From QPIN01 sp964472945 (lineage in GTDB: Bacteria; Pseudomonadota; Gammaproteobacteria; Methylococcales; Methylomonadaceae), in the NCBI GenBank assembly GCA_964472945.1, contig CAYYNM010000082.1, positions 1 to 13,071 on the forward strand: a DNA stretch of 13,071 nt, read 5' to 3'. Each line of letters starts with the position of its first letter. The first letter of the stretch is position 1. The notes beneath the pieces are model-generated. The model was not told where the DNA came from, did not search any database, and saw only the letters and a program-made list of their open reading frames with translations. Below are positions 1 through 7,181 of the stretch, in pieces. A program made the translations under genes and the position numbers.

Positions 1-40
1 GGGTTAAATCTGTAGCTTTAACCCTCTACCCTTTTTTTAA
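1..40. terminator. Hairpin downstream of lpd, possible terminator
   Basis: An 8-base perfect inverted repeat, GGGTTAAA and TTTAACCC, lies at 1-8 and 17-24 with an 8-base loop, directly beyond the lpd stop codon. On the plus strand it is followed after several bases by a run of seven T (32-38), so it could stop transcripts entering from the left. For lpd, on the minus strand, the matching T tract would lie outside the window, so its role as the operon terminator cannot be confirmed here. Confidence 0.45.
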
Positions 41-1491
41 AGTTCGGGAGGGATATGTAATGCTCTATTGCCTATGGTTAATGCAGCTTCATGTAAAGTT
101 TCTGAAATAGAGGGGTGTGCATGTATCGTTCTGGCTAAGTCTTCTGCACTGGCGGAAAATTCCATGGCTAATACTGCTTCTGCAATAAGTTCTGATGCAT
201 GATTACCTATGATATGAACGCCTAAAATTATATCAGTTTCAGTATGTGTGATGATTTTAACTAAACCTTCTGTTTTACCCGAAGCATGTGCGCGAGCAGA
301 AGATGTAAAAGGTGATATTCCGGTTTTATAGCTTTCTCCTATTGCTTTTAAGGCTTGCTCAGTTTGCCCTACCCAGGCTATTTCAGGTGATGTGTAGATT
401 ACACTGGGGATAGTGTCATAATTAATAGGGTGGCTTTTTTCGGCAATTAACTCGGCGACAAAAATGCCTTCTTCCAGCCCTTTATGCGCTAACATTGGGC
501 CTAAAGCAGTTAGGTCACCAATGGCATAAACACCTGGTAACGTTGTACAGCAGTTGTTATCAACATGAACAAAGCCATTTTCGTCCAGAATTAAGTCTAC
601 TTCTTCTGTTGCCAGACTTTCAGTATTAGGTTCTCTACCAGGTGCTACAATAAGTTTATCAAGGTGAAGGGTGTGTGTGCCTTCACTATCTTGGTATTCT
701 AGAATAACTTTTTTAGAACCTTTTTTTGCGGAGGTTACTCTGGCACCCAAGCGAATATCTAATCCTTGTTGGGTGAAAATATGATGTGCTTCATTGGATA
801 TTTGTTGGTCTGTTGTGGGTAGGAATGTTTCTTGTGCCTCAAGTAAGATAACATCGGAACCTAAGCGCTTCCATATTCCCGCAAGTTCAAGCCCAATAAT
901 ACCTGCACCGATAATACCTAGTCTTTTTGGTACTGTTGTTAAATTTAAGGCTTGGCTTGAATCAATAATTGATTCACTATCAATGGGGGCGCAAGGTAAT
1001 ACGGTGGAATGCGATCCTGCGGCTAAAATAATGTGGTCTGCATTTAAAGTGTATTGCTCGGAATCTTTTTTTGGTATAACTTCAACTTTTCCGGGTGCTA
1101 TTAATTTACCTTGGCCGTGGATGCAATTAATTTTATTTTGTATAAATAATTCGGTAATTTGATGGTTTAAAGAATCAATAATTGAATCTTTACGCTTAAT
1201 CATTTGAGATAAGTTGATTGCTAAATTATCAATATTAATACCATGAGCAGAAATATCATTATTTAAAAGGTGGTATATTTTTGAAGATTCCAATAGGGCC
1301 ATTGATGAAATGCATCCAGCATTGACAAATGTGCCCCCAGGGCATGCCTGGTTATTTGCATTACTCCAATTATCAATACAAGCTGTTTTAAGTCCTAGTT
1401 GGGCGCAACGAATGGCGGCAACATAACCAGCGGGTCCTGCACCAATAACAATAACATCGTAAAGGGAAGTCTCGGATGGACGAGTTGTCAT
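37..1491 (-). CDS. lpd: Dihydrolipoyl dehydrogenase-like E3 subunit with altered redox-active site
   Basis: This 484-residue flavoprotein belongs to the class I pyridine nucleotide-disulfide oxidoreductases and sits last in the sucA-sucB-lpd operon, so it should be the E3 that reoxidises dihydrolipoyl-E2 and passes electrons to NAD. The FAD-binding GAGPAGY is near residues 17-23, the NAD-binding GAGIIG near the middle, a second FAD motif reads YAIGDLT, and the C-terminal HAHPSISE holds the His-Glu pair. The oddity is the redox motif. The family pattern is GGTCLNVGCIPSK, but here it reads GGTFVNAGCISSM: the first cysteine is Phe55, the second is kept as Cys60, and the lysine that contacts the flavin is Met64. 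Cys50 lies five residues before Phe55 and might substitute, which is speculation. The start is supported by an AGG seven bases upstream that overlaps the sucB stop codon. Family assignment is secure; normal E3 activity is doubtful. Confidence 0.93.
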   Translation of the reverse strand: MTTRPSETSLYDVIVIGAGPAGYVAAIRCAQLGLKTACIDNWSNANNQACPGGTFVNAGCISSMALLESSKIYHLLNNDISAHGINIDNLAINLSQMIKRKDSIIDSLNHQITELFIQNKINCIHGQGKLIAPGKVEVIPKKDSEQYTLNADHIILAAGSHSTVLPCAPIDSESIIDSSQALNLTTVPKRLGIIGAGIIGLELAGIWKRLGSDVILLEAQETFLPTTDQQISNEAHHIFTQQGLDIRLGARVTSAKKGSKKVILEYQDSEGTHTLHLDKLIVAPGREPNTESLATEEVDLILDENGFVHVDNNCCTTLPGVYAIGDLTALGPMLAHKGLEEGIFVAELIAEKSHPINYDTIPSVIYTSPEIAWVGQTEQALKAIGESYKTGISPFTSSARAHASGKTEGLVKIITHTETDIILGVHIIGNHASELIAEAVLAMEFSASAEDLARTIHAHPSISETLHEAALTIGNRALHIPPEL

Positions 1492-1499
1492 AATGTAGC

Positions 1500-2720
1500 C
1501 TATATATTAAGGAGAAGATGCGCGGGAGATTCCAGGCACTCTTTAACAGTAACTAAAAATTGAACAGCTTCTTTACCATCCACTAAACGGTGGTCATAAG
1601 ATAAAGCTAAATACATAATGGGGCGTATCACGATTTCACCATTTTCGACGACTGCACGTTCTCGAATAGCATGCATCCCTAAAATGGCACATTGAGGTGG
1701 GTTTAGGATAGGAGTTGAAAGCATAGAGCCAAAAATACCACCATTAGTAATGGTAAATGTACCACCGGTTAAGTCTTCGTAATTGAGCGAGCCGTCTTTG
1801 GCTTTTGAGCCATAATCAAAAATACTTTTTTCTATCCCTGCAAAATCAAGTTGGTCGGCATCTTTTATAACAGGAACAATTAGCCCTCGCTCTGTTGATA
1901 CGGCAATTCCCATATCATAGTATCCGTGATAGATAATATCATTTCCATCAATTGAGGCATTGATTGCGGGATATTTTTTAAGGGCTTCGATTGATGCTTT
2001 AATAAAGAAAGACATAAAGCCTAGTTTTATCTCATGTTTTTGTAGAAAACGGTCTTTATACTGGTTTCTTAAATTGATAACGCTTTGCATATTAACTTCG
2101 TTAAAAGTTGTTAACATGGCTGCATTTTGTTGGGCTTGTAATAAGCGCTCGGCCACTTTTGCACGTAATCGTGTCATAGGTACACGTTGTTCAGGGCGAA
2201 AGTTTGATGAAACAATAGGGCTAGAAATAGGCGTGCTGTGAAGTTTTATTTCAGCTTGTTTTTCCTGAGTGACTTGAGTTACTTGTTTCTGCTGCTTATC
2301 AATATATTCTTGTACATCAGATTTAGTTAAACGGCCTTTTTTACCTGAACCATGAAGCTCATGAGGGTCAATATTATTTTCTTGCAATATACGCCTAACG
2401 GCTGGGCTTAAAGGCATATCTTCAGTAGCAGCATGATCTGATTCTGCAATATTATCTACATCAGCTGTTTCTTGTTCAAGTGCTTTTATTTCCAATAAAG
2501 CCAATACATCTCCAGCAACAACAATGGCACCGTCTTGCTGAAAAATTTCAGTGAGAATACCCGATTCAGGTGATGGAACTTCAAGAACAATTTTATCCGT
2601 TTCTAAATCAACCAAGTTTTCGTCTTTGTTTACAAAGTCACCTGGTTTTTTGTGCCAAGCTGCAAGTGTTGCATCAGAAACGGATTCAGGTAAGCTGGGA
2701 ACCAGAATTTCTAAACTCAT
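1500..2720 (-). CDS. sucB: 2-oxoglutarate dehydrogenase E2, dihydrolipoamide succinyltransferase
   Basis: This 406-residue protein has the usual length for SucB/OdhB. It forms the core of the 2-oxoglutarate dehydrogenase complex and transfers succinyl groups from its lipoyl arm to CoA. The order is an N-terminal lipoyl domain with the lipoylated lysine in ETDKIVLEVP (Lys43), an Ala/Glu-rich linker, a peripheral-subunit-binding domain at about 103-140 that holds E1 and E3, a second linker rich in Gln, Lys and Ser, and the catalytic acyltransferase domain from about residue 178. The active-site motif DHRLVDG is intact, with His377 and Asp381. There is a single lipoyl domain, normal for this enzyme. 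Its ATG overlaps the sucA stop as ATGA, and an AAGGAA ribosome binding site lies seven bases upstream inside the end of sucA, suggesting translational coupling. All catalytic features are present, in contrast to the E3 gene that follows. Confidence 0.97.
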   Translation of the reverse strand: MSLEILVPSLPESVSDATLAAWHKKPGDFVNKDENLVDLETDKIVLEVPSPESGILTEIFQQDGAIVVAGDVLALLEIKALEQETADVDNIAESDHAATEDMPLSPAVRRILQENNIDPHELHGSGKKGRLTKSDVQEYIDKQQKQVTQVTQEKQAEIKLHSTPISSPIVSSNFRPEQRVPMTRLRAKVAERLLQAQQNAAMLTTFNEVNMQSVINLRNQYKDRFLQKHEIKLGFMSFFIKASIEALKKYPAINASIDGNDIIYHGYYDMGIAVSTERGLIVPVIKDADQLDFAGIEKSIFDYGSKAKDGSLNYEDLTGGTFTITNGGIFGSMLSTPILNPPQCAILGMHAIRERAVVENGEIVIRPIMYLALSYDHRLVDGKEAVQFLVTVKECLESPAHLLLNI

Positions 2721-5551
2721 GTTAAATTTCCTTCATTAGCGTCATAAAGTGCGGCTTTAATAACTGCTTTTTGTTGTTCAATATGGACAATATAATTTCC
2801 TACTGCTGGTGCGGCTGAAGCAGCTCTTCCGGCATAAAAGATGGTAATGTCCTTATCAATATTGTTATAAAAGTGATGTTTTGATTGATACCAGGCCCCT
2901 TGGTTTTTAGGTTCTTCCTGGCACCAGATAATGTGTTCTACTTTAGGGTATTTATTAATTTCTAATTTAAATTGATCATTAGGGAAGGGGTAGAGTTGTT
3001 CAATACGAATAATAGCAATATGCTTTAGTTCATCATTTCTACGCGCTTCTAATAAATCATAGTAAACTTTTCCTGAACATAGCACTAAGCGGGTAACATG
3101 TTTAGGGTTAATCTCATCTTGTTCTGAAATAATAGGAAAAAATTCACCATCAGAGAGGTCTTCTAATGAGGAAATAGCTAACTTATGTCTTAATAAGCTT
3201 TTTGGGCTCATCACAATAAGTGGCTTGCGGTAAGGCCTTAATAGTTGTCGCCTTAGTAGGTGAAATATTTGAGCAGGAGTCGTTGGGACACATACCTGAA
3301 TATTATGGTCTGCACAAAGTTGTAAATAACGTTCTAGCCGAGCAGATGAATGTTCTGGCCCTTGCCCCTCAAATCCATGAGGTAAGAGCATAACTAAACC
3401 GCTTAGCCGTCCCCATTTGGTTTCCGCTGAGCTGATAAATTGATCAATCACAACTTGAGCACCGTTAGCAAAGTCACCAAACTGGGCTTCCCAGATGACT
3501 AATTTTTCAGGTTCGGTTGAGCTATAACCAAATTCAAAGCCTAAAACACCTGCTTCCGAAAGCAGTGAGTCAAAGATCTGTGCTCGACCTTGATTTTTAG
3601 ACATGTGTTGAACCGGAAAATAGGTATCTCCATTTAATTGATTATGTACTGCAATATGGCGATGAGAAAAAGTTCCTCGCCCAATATCTTGTCCAACTAA
3701 TCTGATATTCTTGCCTTTAATAACCAAAGTTGCATAGGCCATATTTTCAGCGAAACCCCAGTCAATTGGTAGTGCACCTGCAGACATTTTTGCTCTGTTT
3801 TCCATTACTTTTGCAACGCGAGGATGCAGCTCAAATTCAGTAGGGAGTTGTAGCAGTTTTTCATTGCATAAACGAATGTCCTCCAATGATACGCCTGTAT
3901 CACACTGTACGTCCCATTTTTGATTATAAAATTTGTTCCATTGGTCTGAATAAGAGTAACTAGTATTGCTTAGTATGGGGCGAGAGACTGGGTTGCCTTC
4001 ATCTAATAGCTGTTGGTAATCCTTCACCATTTGTGATGCTGTTTGTTCAGTAATAATACTTTCGGACACTAATTTTTGGGTGTAGATTTCTCGTACCGAA
4101 GGTAAGCTGCGAATAATCTTGTACATCATAGGTTGTGTTGTAGCTGGCTCATCCGCTTCATTGTGACCTAAACGGCGATAACAAATAAGATCAATAAATA
4201 CATCCTTATTAAATTTCATGCGAAATTCTAAAGCTATTTGAGTCACAAATATAACGGCTTCTGGATCATCTCCATTAACATGAAAAACTGGGGCGTGAAC
4301 CATGGTTGCTACATCAGTACAATACTGTGTTGATCGTGCGTCAAAAGGATTGCTAGTGGTAAAACCAATTTGGTTATTGATTACAATATGTATTGTCCCA
4401 CCCGTGGAAAATGCGCGCGTTTCAGACATATTAAGCGTTTCCATTACAATACCTTGACCTGCAAAAGCGGCATCCCCATGAATTAAAATAGGAATGATGG
4501 TATCGATACTGCCTTTACCTTGGCGGTCTTGACGCGCTTTAACAGAGCCCTCAACAACGGGGTTAATGATTTCAAGGTGAGACGGGTTGAAAGCAAGCGT
4601 TAAGTGAACAGGGTTGCCTTTGGTCGCAATATTGGATGAAAACCCCATATGATATTTAACATCTCCAGTAATCACGCCAGGTGATGAAGTATGCGTCCCT
4701 TCAAATTCACCAAATAGTGTGGCTGGGCTTTTACCTAGAATGTTAATAAGGACATTTAGGCGGCCTCTATGAGCCATACCAATCACAATTTCTTTAACGT
4801 TTATTTCACCTGATTTTTGTACCAACTCATCTAGTATTGGAATTAAACATTCACTACCTTCTAAAGAAAAGCGCTTTTGCCCAACATACTTGCGGTGTAA
4901 ATATTTTTCAATACCCTCGGCAGCTGTTAATCGTTTTAATATGGATTCTTTTTTTTCAGCAGAATGAATTGATAAGGGGTTTTTACTACCTTCTAATTTA
5001 TTTTTAATCCAGCGTTTGGTTTCTGAGCTAACGATATGCATATACTCGGTGCCAATACTGCCACAATAGATTTTTTTTAGCTCAGCAATAATTTTTCTTA
5101 ATGGAAGTTTATCCACCCCAGTAAGAGAGCCTGTATCAAATATGGTATCCATATCAGGTTCGGATAAACCATAAAAGGCCAATTCTAGATCAGGGGGTAT
5201 TATATCCTGTTTACCTAATGGGTTATTTGCAGCAATTTGATGCCCTCTAACCCTATATTGATTAATTAACCTAGCAACTGAAGATTGTTTGTTGACACTC
5301 TCTTCTGTAAAACCTTGAAGTTTTGCAAGTCGGCCTTGAGTGGAAATGGCTAGTTTTTTAAATCTATCAACAATAGGGCTGTGGGCTACTTCATGACTCG
5401 TTTGGTCATGTAGTTTATCAAATTTATCTCGCCAGCTTTGTGTGATTGAATCAGGGTTTTCAAGGTATTGTTCGTACAAATCTTCAATAAAAACAGCATT
5501 ACTTCCATAAAGAGCAGATGATTCTTGAAATAGTTTTAGCAGGTTGCTCAT
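2717..5551 (-). CDS. sucA: 2-oxoglutarate dehydrogenase E1 (thiamine-diphosphate-dependent)
   Basis: SucA decarboxylates 2-oxoglutarate with thiamine diphosphate and succinylates the lipoyl group of E2. From the start chosen here it has 944 residues, close to the roughly 930 of E. coli SucA. The N terminus carries the E2-contact segment GSNAVFIEDLYEQYL. Later come MAHRGRLN (about 259-266), the metal and cofactor motif beginning GDAAFAGQG (about 359), NNQIGFTTS (about 392), and RRLGHNEADEP. The C-terminal half has GQDIGRGTFSHRH and PHGFEGQGPEHSSAR, typical of the family; Gln in GQD also occurs in mammalian and mycobacterial enzymes, so it is not a defect. An upstream in-frame ATG at 5608 would add 19 unrelated residues. 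The ATG at 5551 was preferred because GGAA lies five bases before it, AAGGAA lies further up, and MSNLL matches known N termini. First gene of the operon. Confidence 0.96.
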   Translation of the reverse strand: MSNLLKLFQESSALYGSNAVFIEDLYEQYLENPDSITQSWRDKFDKLHDQTSHEVAHSPIVDRFKKLAISTQGRLAKLQGFTEESVNKQSSVARLINQYRVRGHQIAANNPLGKQDIIPPDLELAFYGLSEPDMDTIFDTGSLTGVDKLPLRKIIAELKKIYCGSIGTEYMHIVSSETKRWIKNKLEGSKNPLSIHSAEKKESILKRLTAAEGIEKYLHRKYVGQKRFSLEGSECLIPILDELVQKSGEINVKEIVIGMAHRGRLNVLINILGKSPATLFGEFEGTHTSSPGVITGDVKYHMGFSSNIATKGNPVHLTLAFNPSHLEIINPVVEGSVKARQDRQGKGSIDTIIPILIHGDAAFAGQGIVMETLNMSETRAFSTGGTIHIVINNQIGFTTSNPFDARSTQYCTDVATMVHAPVFHVNGDDPEAVIFVTQIALEFRMKFNKDVFIDLICYRRLGHNEADEPATTQPMMYKIIRSLPSVREIYTQKLVSESIITEQTASQMVKDYQQLLDEGNPVSRPILSNTSYSYSDQWNKFYNQKWDVQCDTGVSLEDIRLCNEKLLQLPTEFELHPRVAKVMENRAKMSAGALPIDWGFAENMAYATLVIKGKNIRLVGQDIGRGTFSHRHIAVHNQLNGDTYFPVQHMSKNQGRAQIFDSLLSEAGVLGFEFGYSSTEPEKLVIWEAQFGDFANGAQVVIDQFISSAETKWGRLSGLVMLLPHGFEGQGPEHSSARLERYLQLCADHNIQVCVPTTPAQIFHLLRRQLLRPYRKPLIVMSPKSLLRHKLAISSLEDLSDGEFFPIISEQDEINPKHVTRLVLCSGKVYYDLLEARRNDELKHIAIIRIEQLYPFPNDQFKLEINKYPKVEHIIWCQEEPKNQGAWYQSKHHFYNNIDKDITIFYAGRAASAAPAVGNYIVHIEQQKAVIKAALYDANEGNLT

Positions 5552-5613
5552 GTTGTTTCCAATATTTCCTTGGTTATGGGTAATATACTTCACAGAGTAA
5601 AGGTACAAAGTAT

Positions 5614-5642
5614 ATAGTATGGCTAAAGTGGTATATTAACAA
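5614..5642 (-). promoter_or_regulatory. Candidate sigma-70 promoter for the sucA operon
   Basis: Read on the minus strand, TTGTTA (4 of 6 matches to the -35 consensus, positions 5642-5637) is followed by exactly 17 bases and then TACTAT (4 of 6 to the -10 consensus, 5619-5614). Transcription would begin roughly 55 bases before the sucA ATG chosen here. In an AT-rich region such matches occur by chance, so this is a reasonable candidate only. Confidence 0.35.
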
Positions 5643-5788
5643 ATGAAAATTATAGTTGAAGCAAAAAAGATGGCTAGCTTAAAGCCTGAGAACTCCCTTA
5701 TTATTTGGTGATACCGCTTGCAATAAGAATTAACTTAACATAGCTATATACAAACCACAGGTTGATTTTAAAAAATAAAAAGTAAGTG

Positions 5789-5860
5789 TTGTAGGGCGGA
5801 CTTCAGTCCGCCATATAAGTAAATTGCGGCAGTGATTGCGGACTAAAGTCCGCCCTACAA
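5789..5860. repeat. Nested palindromic repeat, copy 1
   Basis: This 72-base element has near-perfect terminal inverted repeats of about 23 bases, beginning TTGTAGGGCGGACT on either strand. Each arm is itself a palindrome: GCGGACT and AGTCCGC around a two-base loop. It can therefore fold either as one long hairpin or as two short ones. It is non-coding and lies upstream of the DUF2914-like gene; a degenerate copy follows that gene at 6711-6780. The form resembles REP-like elements or non-autonomous mobile elements. No transposase gene is nearby. Confidence 0.85.
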
Positions 5861-5918
5861 TTTTTAATCTATGATAAGTTTATAGTCATATAACTTAATA
5901 AATTTAAGAGTAAGAGAA

Positions 5919-6641
5919 ATGGAAGAAAGCCAAAACACGGTACGTGTTAAAGTTAAATATCAAGGTTTGAAACAACCCAATAACAAACCCACCGAAACTC
6001 AAATGGTGACGCAGTGGCATGTAGGAAGAATAATAGCTGTTATTGTTATATTGTTATTGTTAATAGGGCTAACTATTTATTTTTTTAATAGAGATTCTTC
6101 TCATTCTGTTAATACCTCGACAGTTAATGCGAAACCTGTAAAAAACATATTAGCTGAAAAAATAATAAAAGAAGTTGAGGATATTTCTAAACCTTCTCAT
6201 TCTGTTGTTACTAAAATAATAACCGAGAGTAATATTGTTAAACCTTATGTCGATGTTATTAATAAGAAAGTAGAACCTGTATTACATAAAGAAGCTAAAG
6301 TATTAGCTAATAAAATAGTCACAAGGGCTTTATTAGCAAAAGGGATATATCGTAAAGAACCTGTTGGTAATATAGAATTCCCTCTTGTGCTAAATAAAAC
6401 AGAGGCGAAGAGTGTGTTTTATTTTACTGAAATAATTGATATGAAAGGAAAGTATTTATATCATCAGTGGTTAAGAGGTAACCAGCTAGTTTATAAAAGA
6501 AAAATAAATATATTAGGTAATAGGTGGAGGGCATCAACAAGCAAACTAATACCTTATTCAAAAGCGGGGGACTGGACTGTTAGGCTAGTAAATAAGCAGG
6601 GTGTTATTTTAAATGAAATAAAATTTAAAGCTATTAAATAG
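5919..6641 (+). CDS. DUF2914-like single-pass membrane protein
   Basis: A 240-residue protein of unknown function. A polar N-terminal segment of about 36 residues is followed by one strongly hydrophobic membrane segment at about 37-57 (GRIIAVIVILLLLIGL onward), then a Lys- and Val-rich linker to about residue 145, and a C-terminal domain at about 150-240. That domain has the pattern I recognise from DUF2914: VFYFTEIIDMKGKYLYHQW, then a positively charged strand, NRWRASTSK, and a final GDWTVRLVNKQG. In such proteins this compact beta domain would lie outside the cytoplasmic membrane, with the short N terminus inside. No catalytic residues are evident. The start has only a weak purine-rich ribosome binding site (AAGAGAA). 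The gene stands alone, framed by two copies of a palindromic repeat, and is very AT-rich even against this background. The family call rests on motif memory. Confidence 0.72.
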   Translation: MEESQNTVRVKVKYQGLKQPNNKPTETQMVTQWHVGRIIAVIVILLLLIGLTIYFFNRDSSHSVNTSTVNAKPVKNILAEKIIKEVEDISKPSHSVVTKIITESNIVKPYVDVINKKVEPVLHKEAKVLANKIVTRALLAKGIYRKEPVGNIEFPLVLNKTEAKSVFYFTEIIDMKGKYLYHQWLRGNQLVYKRKINILGNRWRASTSKLIPYSKAGDWTVRLVNKQGVILNEIKFKAIK

Positions 6642-6710
6642 ATTTTATATAGATAGGTGATATAATTTCAGAATTATTTTTAATTGTTCTTAACAAGCCA
6701 TTGTTATAAA

Positions 6711-6780
6711 TTGTAGAGCGGACTTTAGTCTGCTATAGAGATAAGATATATATTATTGCGAACTAAAGTTTGCTCTACAA
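6711..6780. repeat. Nested palindromic repeat, copy 2 (degenerate)
   Basis: This 70-base element matches the copy at 5789-5860. It begins TTGTAGAGCGGACT and ends with the complementary TTTGCTCTACAA. It has drifted from copy 1, but several changes are paired so that base pairing survives: G to A in one outer arm is matched by C to T in the other, and in the right-hand inner hairpin one G-C pair has become A-T while another has become a G-T wobble. It lies between the DUF2914-like gene and the H-NS-type gene. Confidence 0.8.
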
Positions 6781-6806
6781 GGTTTTGTTTAATTTATTAA
6801 ATTAAC

Positions 6807-6850
6807 TTAACTTGTGGTGAGTTAACAAGCATATTATTTTTATTTATATA
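6807..6850 (+). promoter_or_regulatory. Candidate promoter with overlapping inverted repeat upstream of the H-NS-type gene
   Basis: TTAACA at 6822-6827 (5 of 6 to the -35 consensus) is followed after 17 bases by TATATA at 6845-6850 (4 of 6 to the -10 consensus). The -35 box overlaps an inverted repeat, TTAACT and AGTTAA at 6807-6812 and 6820-6825, which could be an operator. Transcription starting near 6857 would leave a leader of only about ten bases, barely holding the GAGG ribosome binding site, which weakens the call. Confidence 0.33.
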
Positions 6851-6866
6851 AGTTATTGAGGTTAAT

Positions 6867-7181
6867 ATGTCTGAATATAACAATCTTTCAGAAAGTGAAT
6901 TACAAGCTGTTATTTTAAATGCGGAAAATGCGTTAAAAGAAAAGCAAAGCCAAAAACGTAAAGAAGTGCTTGCACAAATTAAAGAATTGGCAGCATCAAT
7001 AGGTGTAACAGTCGTTATCAATGAAGAAGCCGGGGTAACAGTTAAACCCGTTAAAAAAGTAGCCGCTAAATATCGTAATCCGGATAATTATTCTCAAACA
7101 TGGACGGGCAGAGGTATCTCTCCAAAATGGATGCAAGCTTTGGTGGCTGAAGGACGAGATAAGTCTGAATTTTTAATTTAA
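6867..7181 (+). CDS. H-NS-family nucleoid-associated protein
   Basis: A 104-residue DNA-binding protein of the H-NS/HvrA type, which coats AT-rich DNA and usually silences acquired genes. The N-terminal half (about 5-45) is a charged helix typical of the oligomerisation domain. A short linker follows, and the C-terminal domain begins with KYRNPDN near residue 69 and continues QTWTGRGISPKWMQ, the family's minor-groove-binding loop. In the common forms the loop reads QGR or RGR, but here it is Arg-Gly-Ile, so the second basic residue is missing. The length is typical of short H-NS relatives. A clear GAGG lies five bases before the ATG. The gene appears monocistronic, sits in an AT-rich accessory region, and its stop codon touches a long palindromic element. 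Family membership is clear from the C-terminal domain; exact orthology to hns is not claimed. Confidence 0.88.
   Translation: MSEYNNLSESELQAVILNAENALKEKQSQKRKEVLAQIKELAASIGVTVVINEEAGVTVKPVKKVAAKYRNPDNYSQTWTGRGISPKWMQALVAEGRDKSEFLI

Larger units (their letters stand above)
5552..5918. other. Intergenic region between sucA and the DUF2914-like gene
   Basis: This 367-base space separates divergently oriented genes. It holds the candidate sucA promoter and one full copy of a palindromic repeat (5789-5860). Between them, 5643-5788 is plain AT-rich DNA in which no convincing gene, RNA or regulatory structure was seen. The last 58 bases before the next gene are also AT-rich and probably contain its promoter, but no spacing-correct pair of hexamers stood out. 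Confidence 0.6.

Noticed and set aside
794..1162. Plus-strand open frame opposite lpd
   Set aside because: Lies wholly antisense to a clearly conserved gene and its translation shows no family features.
3670..3720. Gln instead of Glu in the SucA motif GQDIGRGTF as a possible catalytic loss
   Set aside because: Mammalian and mycobacterial homologues also carry GQD here, so it is a normal variant.
5552..5608. A longer SucA start adding 19 residues
   Set aside because: The extra residues do not resemble known N termini and the internal ATG has the better ribosome binding site.
5643..5711. A 22-codon reading frame starting MKIIVEAKKM next to the sucA promoter candidate
   Set aside because: No ribosome binding site, very short, overlaps the edge of a candidate promoter, and no recognisable product.
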